Below, piece by piece: positions 1-10,900 of a stretch of 64,000 nucleotides of DNA. Under the pieces are notes generated by a model that saw only the letters and a list, made by a program, of their open reading frames with translations, made no database searches and had not been told where the DNA came from. The DNA is from Halodesulfovibrio sp. (lineage in GTDB: Bacteria; Desulfobacterota; Desulfovibrionia; Desulfovibrionales; Desulfovibrionaceae). A program made the position numbers and the translations under genes. The stretch covers positions 49,998-113,997 of the forward strand of contig NZ_JADMLB010000012.1 in NCBI RefSeq assembly GCF_015482765.1. Reading direction: 5' to 3'. Each line of letters starts with the position of its first letter. The stretch's first letter is position 1.

Positions 1-1895
1 GCAGCAAATTCACCAATGCTATGTCCGGTGACCACCTTCGGCTCAATACCAAGCGATTTCCAGTATTCGGTCAGTGCATATTGAATTGCAAAAATGGCTG
101 GTTGGGTAATGGACGTATGGTCAAGAAGTCCAGCGTGCTTTTTGTTGAAAAGAATTTCGGTTAGTGGATGCGGCAGTTGGTTTTCAAGAGCATTTTCAAT
201 GCGTAATAGTGCTGATTGAAAAACTTTTGAAGTAGTAAAAAGTGCCTTACCCATTTCGCTATACTGACAACCTTGTCCGGTAAATATCATACCGATTTTA
301 GGTGGGCGAGTTGAAGAGGTGGATTCTGTATTTTCTAACGCATTAGTGACATCAGTTATAGATGATCCTGCGACAGCAATGCGGTGAGGAAAGTGTTTTC
401 TTCCTTTAAAGAGTGTCTTCATAACAGATGAAGGTGGAAGCTCTTCGTTTTTTTTCATGTAATCAATGGTTGTTGTGCGTAGCTCGTCCAACTGATCTAT
501 GTCATGTGCTGATAGGGGGGTAAGATATGGCAACCTCACGGTTGAGTCCGAGGAGGAGTCAAGCGGGCAACGGTGCTTTTTTGATGAAGTAACATCCTCT
601 GCAGCTTGAAGAATCATGTGGACATTTGTTCCGCCAACGCCAAAGGAGCTTACACCAGCCAATCGTTTTTCATTACGTTTCTTCCATGTTGTCGCATTGG
701 CAATGGGAAAGAAGGGGGTGCTGGCAAATGGAATATGTGGGTTGGGAGTGGAGTAATGGAGCGTTGCCGGAATTTCTTTGTGGTGTAATGCTAATGTAGT
801 CTTGATTAGGCTACAAATTCCAGCTGCAGTATCCAGATGGCCTACATTACTTTTGACTGACCCAATTGCACAATAGCCGCTGGCATCTGTGTCTTCCCGG
901 TAAGCCTTTGTAAGAGCCTGTATCTCAATAGGGTCACCGAGCAATGTTCCTGTACCGTGAGTTTCAACATAGCCAATATTATCTGCAGATTCTTCAGCAA
1001 CTGATAATGCATCGCGAATGACAGAGTACTGACCAGATACGCTCGGGGCGGTAAAGCCGGCTTTGTTTGCTCCATCATTATTCATGGCAGAGCCGCGGAT
1101 GACAGCATAAATAGGATCACCGTCTTCAACTGCATCTTCAAGAGGTTTCAGCAGTACAGCACCTACGCCGTTGCTGGCGCAGATTCCAGCTGCATCTTTA
1201 TCAAAAGCGCGGCACTTAGCATCTGGTGCGCAAATCATCCCTTCTTCGTAGGTATATCCGACTCGTTGTGGAATTGAGATTGAAACACCACCTGCGAGCG
1301 CCATGTCGCACTCGCCGGAAAGTAAACTTTCTACCGCGAGATGTGTTGCAGCAAGAGAGCTTGAGCAAGCTGTCTGTACTGTGAAGCTGGGGCCGGTAAG
1401 CCCCAGTTTGAATGATGTTCGGGTTGCAATGTAGTCTTTATCATTACCAAGAACGGAGGCGAAGGCGGCACTTGTTCCAATTGTATTTGGATCGGAAAGA
1501 GCATTTTGATAAGTGCTCATCTTGGCGCTAGCAAAAACCCCAGTATGAAGTTTTGAATCTGGTGCATAGCCTGCATCTTCCAGCGCTGTCCATGCGCACT
1601 GTAAAAACAAACGTTGTTGAGGATCAATGCGTTTGGCCTCTGCCGGAGAGTAACCGAAGAGAGAAGCGTCAAACATTTCAATATCATCAATAGGATACCC
1701 GCAAGGCACGTAGTCTGGATTCTCGATTGTTTCCGGCAACACGCCGTTTTGCAACAATTCTTCTTTTGTAAAGGTTGTCAGAACGTCTTTGCCGCTCTGA
1801 AGGTTTTTCCAAAACATGTCTTTATCAGTTGCTCCGGGGAAACGGCATGCAATACCGATAATTGCAATTGCATCTGTAATATTTGTATTACTCAT
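1..1895 (-). CDS. Type I polyketide synthase, KS-AT portion (3' part beyond window)
   Basis: The reading frame is open from an ATG at 1895 to the window edge, so only about 631 residues are visible. A ketosynthase opens almost at residue 10 (IAIIGIACRFPG). It has the catalytic Cys in TACSSS (about C177), the first His in VETHGTGT and the second in SNVGHLDTAAG. An acyltransferase follows (FTGQGCQYSEMGK) with the active Ser in GHSIGEF (about S626) just before the edge, so its acyl specificity cannot be read. The start lies 16 bp after the upstream PKS-NRPS stop, with AAGGAT as ribosome-binding site, so the two are co-transcribed. It probably extends the chain received from that protein's last PCP with a malonyl-type unit. 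Reductive, methyltransferase or thioesterase domains would lie outside the window. Confidence 0.93.
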   Translation of the reverse strand, partial: MSNTNITDAIAIIGIACRFPGATDKDMFWKNLQSGKDVLTTFTKEELLQNGVLPETIENPDYVPCGYPIDDIEMFDASLFGYSPAEAKRIDPQQRLFLQCAWTALEDAGYAPDSKLHTGVFASAKMSTYQNALSDPNTIGTSAAFASVLGNDKDYIATRTSFKLGLTGPSFTVQTACSSSLAATHLAVESLLSGECDMALAGGVSISIPQRVGYTYEEGMICAPDAKCRAFDKDAAGICASNGVGAVLLKPLEDAVEDGDPIYAVIRGSAMNNDGANKAGFTAPSVSGQYSVIRDALSVAEESADNIGYVETHGTGTLLGDPIEIQALTKAYREDTDASGYCAIGSVKSNVGHLDTAAGICSLIKTTLALHHKEIPATLHYSTPNPHIPFASTPFFPIANATTWKKRNEKRLAGVSSFGVGGTNVHMILQAAEDVTSSKKHRCPLDSSSDSTVRLPYLTPLSAHDIDQLDELRTTTIDYMKKNEELPPSSVMKTLFKGRKHFPHRIAVAGSSITDVTNALENTESTSSTRPPKIGMIFTGQGCQYSEMGKALFTTSKVFQSALLRIENALENQLPHPLTEILFNKKHAGLLDHTSITQPAIFAIQYALTEYWKSLGIEPKVVTGHSIGEFA

Positions 1896-1911
1896 AATGA
1901 TATCCTTGTGG

Positions 1912-4900
1912 TTAGCGGTGGCGTTTAACACGTTTCCGCTTACGGGATGAACGGGAAACAGGATCAGAGGTGTCATGGCTGGCTGCATCGTCTATAGTTG
2001 CTTCCTTTTCAATTGAACAAAGGCTGCAAAGAGCAGTCGCCAACTGTTCAATTGTTGGATTAGCAAAAAGCGTTACAGCATCAATGGATACATCCAGATG
2101 TTGCATCAGAGCATTCTGTAAACGGATGAGGTGGAGTGAATTTGCACCCAGTTCAAAGAAGCTCGTTTGATGGTCATGGCACGGGGAGTTTGTTAGCTCA
2201 GAGAGCTTTTCTTCAATAACAGCTGCTAGCGTAACTGCTTGAGTATTATCAGTAAGATGTGTTGTAACCTTAGTGATTATGGAAGAAGTTACGTACTTTT
2301 CAGATAACGCAACTGAAGAGACAAACACATCATTCTTGGTGGTTTTAGGAAGTTGCTTGCGGTTGACTTTTCCGTTTGCTGTAAGAGGGAATGAGTCTAC
2401 AAACACCAAGTAGTCTGGAAGCATATATTTGGGGAGTGCATCTTCGAGCTGCATGGTTAACTGGACTCGAGTTTTTTCTGTTGTAGTATGAGCAGGAACT
2501 TCAAGGCAGTTTACTGCCATAGCTGCCTGATCTACAGGTGCTGTCTGGCAGTAGAGCACAAGGGATGTGTTCTGTTCATTTTTTGTAACAACGGCAACTG
2601 AGTGGTTTATTGCAGTTAAGCCATTAGCTACGGACTCTATTTCTCCAAGCTCGATGCGATGTCCGCGAAGCTTAATTTGAGTGTCATTACGCCCGACAAA
2701 TCGTATTGTTCCATCTGGATGAAAGAATCCAAGGTCACCAGTGCGATATAAACGATTTGAGGTTCGTGGATGCATAATAAAGTGTTCAGCAGTTTTTTGG
2801 GTATCTCCAAGATACTCCATTGCTAAGCCTTCACCCCCGATAAACAATTCTCCTATTGCCCACTCAGGTGTGGGGGTAAGAGTGCTGTCTAACACATGGA
2901 ATGACTGGTTATGCATCGGGAAGCCGTATGGGATGCTGTTCCATTCAGAGTTATGTGTTTCAATTGGGTACATGATGGACCAAATTGAACCTTCTGTGGC
3001 ACCGCCCAGAGAAACGACCTTGCAATCTGTTGTAAGAGCTTTAATGCGTTCCGGAAGGGATAGAGGAATCCAATCACCACTCATCATCACAAGACGCAAG
3101 GATGTTGGAAGATTTTTACCACGCATTTCGCAGTACTCTACAAGCAGTTCCATCATCATCGGCACTGTGTTCCATATAGAAACGCGGTGCTCTTCAAGCA
3201 TTTCAAGCCAACGGACAGGGTCTTTTTCACGTTCCGGTTCAGGGAAGACTAATGTCCCTCCGGCATCGAGTATGCCGAAGATGTCAAAGACAGAAAGGTC
3301 AAAGGTAAGGTTCGCCAAGCCTAATACGGAATCGTCAGATGTGATATTGAAACGCGTTTTCAAGTCGTCGAAAGTATTGCACGGTCCTGCATGATTCATC
3401 AGAACTCCTTTAGGAGTACCTGTTGAGCCGGAAGTAAAGATGCAATACGCCGGAGAGAGTGGAGAGCTTTCCGGAATTGACCAGTTGGTGTTGAAGTCAA
3501 TGGCTTCAGCGATTGAATCAAGAGCGATTATGCCTACGTTGGTAGGTAGTTGTAGCTCTGAAAGAAGTGATGAAAGTGTTAGAACGTGTGTAATTTTCGC
3601 ATTTTCAAGAATGACAGAGGTTCGTTGTGCCGGGTTTTCAGGGGAGATTGGCACGTAGTGACAACCTGCGTAAATGGAACCGATGACTGCTGCTGCTTGT
3701 TCGCAGCTGCGAGGAGCAATAACGGCAACGGCATCTCCAACATGTACGCCGGCATCTGTTAGCTGTTTGGCTATTGTGCAGGCGTAGGCATGAAGTGTTC
3801 CGTAGTCCATAGTCCCTGAAGGTGTAACTACGGCGGCTTGTTCAGGCTTAGTTAGAGCCATTTTAGTAAAGCCGGAAGTCAGTAAACGATGGTGTGTTTT
3901 TTCTGGAATTTCCAGTGCCATGCTATTGTATGCGATACGCCGTTGTTCTTGATGGCGTGGAAGGGCTACCAGATTTTCTTGTCCCCATACTTGAGGAGCG
4001 GTCAGGGCTTCAAGGGTGGATACATAGGCGGTAAACATATCTTCAATCATGTTTTCAGGGAAAAGTTCAGCGACGTAATCCCAATTAAAAACAAGATCTC
4101 CAGCATTTTCGTAAACTTGATGATCCAGCCAGACCTGAGGGGTTTGTGTTAAGCAGAAGCGCTGTGCTCCAAGTTTATCAATAACAGAAGCGTCACGTCC
4201 TAATGCTTCTGAACCGAGAGCACTGGTAAAGACAACAGGAATAACAGCATGATCATTGCCGTTTGCGTGGGCAATTTCACGCATTACTTCAACTCCGCTG
4301 AAGTCTTTGTGATCAAGATCTTTCCAGAGTTGTTGTTGAAGTGCCTTTGCGTATTCTTTAAACGAAGAATTTGCATCGTGGACTTCAAGCAATGTTAATG
4401 AAGTAAAATCACCAACGATTTTATTTACATCTTCATGAATAGGCAGTCTGTTGAACAACGTCAGGTTGATAGAGAAGTCTGAAGATTTGCTCCAGCGGGC
4501 AATAGTTTTTGTGTACGCTGCACAAAGAAGAGACGACGGGGTAATCCCTTCAGCTGAAGCACGTTCTTTTAGTTTTTTCCATAACGTTTCATCCAGTCGA
4601 TGTTCCAGACGGCTGAACTGCGGTGTTTCAATTTCACTCGGCTGTTTTTTCAAAGGAAGCTGAGGGCCGGAAGGGATTGTAGAAACTCGCTCGCACCAGT
4701 ACTGTCTGGCTTCTTTATATGTTTTACTGGAACGGAATTTCTCAACTGCGGTTACGTAGTCTCTGAAGCTGAGGCCTTGCTTTGAGAGTTTTGTGAGATC
4801 ACCATCAGTGGTGTAAAGCTTGTACCATTCGTCAAGAAGTAAGAAGAGACTCCAAATATCTACGCACAACGCATCGAAACTGATGTGGATACGAGTGGTG

Positions 4901-7900
4901 TCTGTATCTAATCGGTTCAGGCGAATATCAAAAAGAGGCCAGACATCTGTTTCGATTACCTGGTGTGAGAGTTCGTTTCGAGTTCTTGTTAATTGCTGTT
5001 CGCGAAACTTATCATCTTTGCTACGTAAGTCATTTTGAATAAAGGAATATTCAGGAACATCTTTGAGGATTTGTTGTGAACCGTCCTTTGTGACAATAGC
5101 TCGCAACATTGGGTGATGAGTAATTAATTCATTCCAATATTGATTTAATTTCGCGGTATCAGTTAGCGGACTGTCGATCTCAAGATAAATATGTGTAGAG
5201 ATATTACCTAATGCGTAAATATTACCACGCCCGATCCAATATGCCTGCTGAATTTCTGTGAGGGGGAAAGGATCATTTGCTGCTTCTGGAAGGTGGTAAG
5301 GTTTAGGTAATTCATCTGCAATATGTGGCTGCGTTGCGAGCCAAGTTGCCTGATCTTTAATCGATTCCAGTTCAAATACTTTAGCAAGAGGAAGATTCTT
5401 TCTGAACTGTGTTCTGATTGCGCTGGCAAGTTTGATCGCAAGTAACGAGTCACCACCAAGAGCAAAAAACTTTGCTGTTACAGAAGGAACTTCAATATTC
5501 AAAAGTTGTTGCCAAATGTCCTGTAAGGTTTTTTCATCAGCAGTAGAAACTTCAATAAGGTCTTCTTCTGTTTCAACGTTTTGCAGTAATGCGGTATCTG
5601 GTACAACGAGCTTTTTACGGTCAATCTTACCACTCGGTGTTAGCGGCCAACTGTCGCAACGGATGATGGCACCCGGTTGCATATAATCTGGTAATGTCGT
5701 TTCGCAACGGTGGGTAATAATTTCTGTAATTGTTTCTACGGAACTAGAAGTTATGACAAAAAGGGCGATCATGTGGACGCCGTTTGTACGAGAGACTGCT
5801 AATGCAATAACATCCTGTACACCTTCTATGTCACGTACAGTGGCTTCAATATCGCCAAGTTCAATGCGGTGGCCACGGATTTTAATTTGGAAATCTTCAC
5901 GACCTATAAACTCAATGTGTCCATCAGGGTGCCAACGTCCTAAGTCTCCGGTGCGGTAAAGGCGCTCTTCAGTTTCAGGGTGGGTAATAAATGAGGCGTT
6001 GGTTTTTTCAGCGTCTCCGTAATACCCGTTTGCCAAACCAATTCCGCCAATATGAAGTTCTCCAGTTACCCAGTCAGGGCACATCTCACCATGGTGTCCT
6101 AATACATGGAAGGTTTGGTTAGACATAGCTGTGCCGTATGGAATACTTGCCCAATCAGATGGTACTTTCTGGATAGGGTAGTGTATTGACCATATGGCTG
6201 CTTCAGTAGCGCCACCTAGGCTGTGCAATTTGGTGGATGGGAGAACTGCCCTTGAACGATCTGGTAGGGTCGTTGGGATCCAATCTCCGCTCATTACAGA
6301 AAGACGCAGGGTGGACAATGCTGGACGAGGTGTCATTTGCTCTAAAGAAGCAACAAGCATTTGCATCTGTGCAGGGACAGAGTTCCATAATGTTACATCA
6401 TGACGATGAATGAGGGATATCCACTCGTCAGGGTTGCGTAATTGATCTTGTTCAGGAAGGACAAGCGTCCCGCCGGCTCCAAGGGCTCCGAATATGTCAT
6501 AGACGGATAAGTCGAAGTTTAATCGGGCAATGCCGAGTACTGCATCTCGAGCTGTTACAGCAAAGCGCTTATTCATGTCTTCACATGTATTTCGTGCCGC
6601 GCTATGGCTGAGTGCTACCCCTTTTGGCGTTCCGGTGGAGCCGGATGTGAAGATAACGTAAGCCAGTTGTGATTCAGAGTAGTCGGTTTTTTTGAGCGGG
6701 GAATCACTAAATAGTGTGTCTGCATAAACACAAGTGATGCTTTCTGGTAGCTTGATTGAGGACTGTTGCTCTTCAAGTAGAAGCGCAATACGAACTTTGC
6801 CCTGTTCCAGAATGGCATCAATTCTGCTTTGCGGCAGACTTGGATCAATTGGCAGGTATGCGGCTCCTGCCTGCATAACAGCTACTGTTGAAGTGACCTG
6901 CGCCCAATGTTTAGGTGCTATAATGCCGACAAGCTCCTCTTGCTCTACTCCTAATTGATTTAAGCGGTTAGCAATGCCTGCAATGGAGCGTCCTAGTTGG
7001 CGGTATGTAGTAACTTCGTCTTTATAAATTATCGCCTTAGCGTCAGGCTGGTTTGCAATTTGTTCTAAAATTGGGGTTTGGAGCAAGCCGTTAGGTAATG
7101 GTTCCGCTGTATCGTTTGCGGTAATGCGTTTTAGGTATTGGTCTTTGGGCAGTTCGCATGGCGTAGGAGCTGACCACATATATGAGTGTTCTGCTAATTT
7201 TTTCAGCAGGGTTGTATAGCTCTGCATCATGCTATCGAGCATGCCTTCAGGGTATCTTCCTTCAACTGTATCCCAGTTCCACTTTAGGTTTCCTGCTTCT
7301 TCCCATGCCTGATGGTCAAAATGGACTTGCGGAGTTTGGAAGATTCCAAACGGAATATTCTGTATAAAATCATCTTCAATTTCTTGAGGATAAAATCCAT
7401 TTGGAGCGGTAGCAGTTATAGGCAGCATGCTTGTAAAAATAACCGGCATGGCAGATGGCAGGCTTCGAGAACGCAACTGGCGTAAAACTCTAACTCCAGA
7501 GTAACAACGGTGTTCAAGATCTTCCCACAGAGCAGCTTGAATTGTCTGTGCACGCTGAATGAATGATTCACCGGAAGAAGTATCCATAGAATGAACAAGA
7601 GCTGAAGTGAAATCACCCGCTATGTTATGCCCGTCAGCGTGATTTGAAGGACGGTTAAACATTGTAAGTGTCACAGAAAATTCAGGAGATTTACTCCATA
7701 AGCCAAGAACTTCAGAGAACGCTGCAAGTAGAATTCCTGAAGGAGTGATGTTCAACCCTTTAGCTTTCTTTTTAATATTATTCCAAAGACGGGCAGGGAG
7801 TTTACCACTTCTACGAGTAAAGGTACTTGTGTTTTGGGGAATGTTTCGAAGCGGAAGTTCCGGTGCTGGAGCAATTGAATCTAGTTTATTAAGCCAGTAC

Positions 7901-10900
7901 TTTTCTGCATCAGCAAACTGTTTTGCAGACAACATCGCCTGTTCTGCAAGAACACAATCTCTAAAGGATAAATTTAAAGAAGGTAGTGAGTCCTTAGCTG
8001 CTTTTCCGTTGTTTTTATAAAGCGTTGCTAAATCACGAGCGAGAATAAGAAGAGTAAGACCATCACCGATGAGTAAGTCAAAGCTGATGTGCAGTCTTGT
8101 GGTATTATTTGCCTTATGGGATGCACGTAACTCAAAAAGTGGCCATTGAGAGCTGTTATGAACTGTGTGTGACATTGTATTACGAATATCAGTAAGTTCA
8201 ATTTGCTCCGTTGCTTCTGAAAGAATGTGCTCTTTTATTACATACTCTGGGACGGACGGAAGGATCTGCTGGGTGCCGTCTTCATGTATGATAGCACGAA
8301 GCATCTCATGGCGTTTGATGAGTTCGTTTACTGCTGTATGGGCTTTGGCGGAGTCAAATCCAGAGCAGTCTATTTCTAAATAGAGATGGCAGGAAACATT
8401 ACCGGAGTCAGCTTCCTCACGACCTATCCAATATGCGTGCTGAATATCAGTAAGAGGGAAAGGATTATAACGTTCAGCAGCTGTTGTGTCTGCGTTTGCT
8501 ATTTGTTTTTCTTCGGCAGAAGCAGCCTTGATTGTATCTGAAGAGATCCCTTCAGATTGTTCAGATGTAATGTACGCTATAAGCTCAGCCGGTGTTGCCC
8601 CTTGCATCAGCTTGGATAAAGGTACAGTTACACCTGTTTCAACTGTGATTTTTTCAATCAACCGGAACCCCATCAAAGAATCAACTCCCTGTGCACCCAA
8701 AGGGCGATCTAGAGAAATTGCTTCTGGAGTACTCCAGAGTTCCGTCGCAACCCACTCCAACAGTGGATGAGTTGTACGGGATACAGAAGGGCCCCCCGCG
8801 TTCTCGCAGGATTGGCTTACTAAAAGCTTTCTAATGCTGCTTTCTGTATCAGTGCCATGTTGATTATCAATAGCAGGAAGAAGATAACGATTTTTTCTGA
8901 AAGGCGTTGGAGCTAATGCTACACGGCTTGTGGTTGGGTAAAGGGCATCCCAGTCCAGTGAGTATCCTGCTGATACGAGTTCATTAAGGAGAATACTTTC
9001 TGAAGTGCATAGTCCCGAGCTTTGTTGTGAGAGCCAACGCACATCAATTTGTGTGATGCATTGTTTCCCCATGTTTGTGAGTGTTGCAGAAGGACCAATC
9101 TCAATGAGGCTTTCTGCTCCGGAATCAACCACGCTCTGAATTCCTTTTTCAAAAAGAACGGGCATACGCAAATGATCACGCCAGTATTCAGGGGTTTGAA
9201 TCTGCTGGCTGTCAGCAATAGAACCTGTGAGGTTGGAGATAAGGGGAATTGCAGGGGCGTGGAATGTTACCTTGCTTGCTGCTGCATAAAATTTCTCTAA
9301 AATTGGCTCCAGCAAAGAAGAATGGAAGGCGTGAGAAACAGCAAGACGAACTGTTCGGATTGATTTTTGTTCTGCAATTTCTTCTATATAATCCAGGTGC
9401 TCTTTTTTTCCGCTGAGAACTGTGTTGGTTGGAGTATTTCTAGCTGCAGTGTCAACAGGCATACCATGCTTTTCAGCGCTTATTAAAAGTTGTTCGGTTG
9501 CGGTTGAATCTGCAAGTACAGCGAGCATTCCACCATCATGCGGAAGGCTGTGTATAAGTTTTCCTCTAAGAACTACAAGACGTAGAGCATCTTCTAGTGA
9601 GAACACTCCGCTTATGCAGGCAGCTACATATTCTCCAATGCTGTGTCCCATGAGCACATCTGCCTTAACTCCCCAGCTGATAAGCAGTTTAGCTAAAGCA
9701 TATTCGTACGCAAAGAGCGCAGGTTGGGTGTAACATGTTTCGTTTAGTGTCTCTTGTGGGGTAGAAAAAAGGAGTTCTGTTAACAGAGGCTCAAACAATT
9801 GTTTCGTAATCTCTTCGCAGTCATCAATAGCTTCTTTGAATGCAGGGTAATATCTGTATAGCTCCTTCCCCATACCTTCCCGCTGAGCACCTTGTCCGGA
9901 AAAGATAAATGCACTTGTTGTTGGGGGAACTGAAACAGGTGTAGTTTGTCCGAAAGATTCAGGTGTTGCGGAGGTAAGAGTTTCGAATAGTTCGTTATAC
10001 GTTTGTGCTGAAACAACTGTTCTAAAGCGTTCGAACTCAACTGCGATAGCGCTTTGTTTGGCAAAAGCTGTGAATTCTGTCTTCGTATCAGAAGAAAGAT
10101 AGCTTGCGATGCTGTGGCAACGTTCAGCAAGGCGTTCAGCAGAAGTCGCACCGATGGGAAGAGCAAATGGTGTTTCTGAGCTTGAGTCATCATTTGTTGT
10201 GATTTGCTTTGAGGGGTCTACCTGCTCTTTCTCGAGAAGAATATGTACGTTAGTACCGCCGATACTGAAACCGCTGACTCCTGCACGTAGAGGATGTTTC
10301 GTATCAGAAACGAGCTGTGTCCATGGAGTGTTTATTTTGGGGATGGAAAAGTTGTCAGCAAAAGACGTAACTCGGTGATTTAAAGATTGGAAACCATAAT
10401 GCGCTGGAATAATTTTATTGTTCATTGCAAGGATGGTTTTAATGACGCTTGCTATTCCTGCTGCTGCTTCAGCGTGGCCAATGCATGGCTTTGTTGAACT
10501 CACCATAATTGGATTTGTACGGGAGGATGCGTTGTAGATATTCGTTATGGCGGTAAGTTCTATAGGATCGCCAAGAGCAGTGCCGGTTCCATGTGCTTCA
10601 ACGTATTGTACACTTTCTTGTGAAATTTGAGCGGCATCAAGAGCCAGTTGGAGCAGGTGTGCTTGAGCTTCGGCATCAGGAGCAGTAATGCCGTTACTTT
10701 GCCCATCCTGATTCATTGCAGAGCCGATGATTGTTGCAAGGATGGTATCGCCGTCAGCAATTGCCTGTTTATGGCTTTTTAAAATCAGAACTCCGCATCC
10801 TTCTGAACGGATATAGCCGTCTGCTCGATCATCAAATGTTTTGCAGCATGCGTCATCTGCCATCAGATTAGCTTGAGAGCATGCGATATGCATTTCTGGT

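Noticed and set aside
2741..3394. 217-residue plus-strand ORF inside the megasynthase gene
   Set aside because: It lies antisense to the second adenylation domain, whose motifs are clear. It has low-complexity Ser/Arg-rich shadow sequence and no ribosome-binding site.
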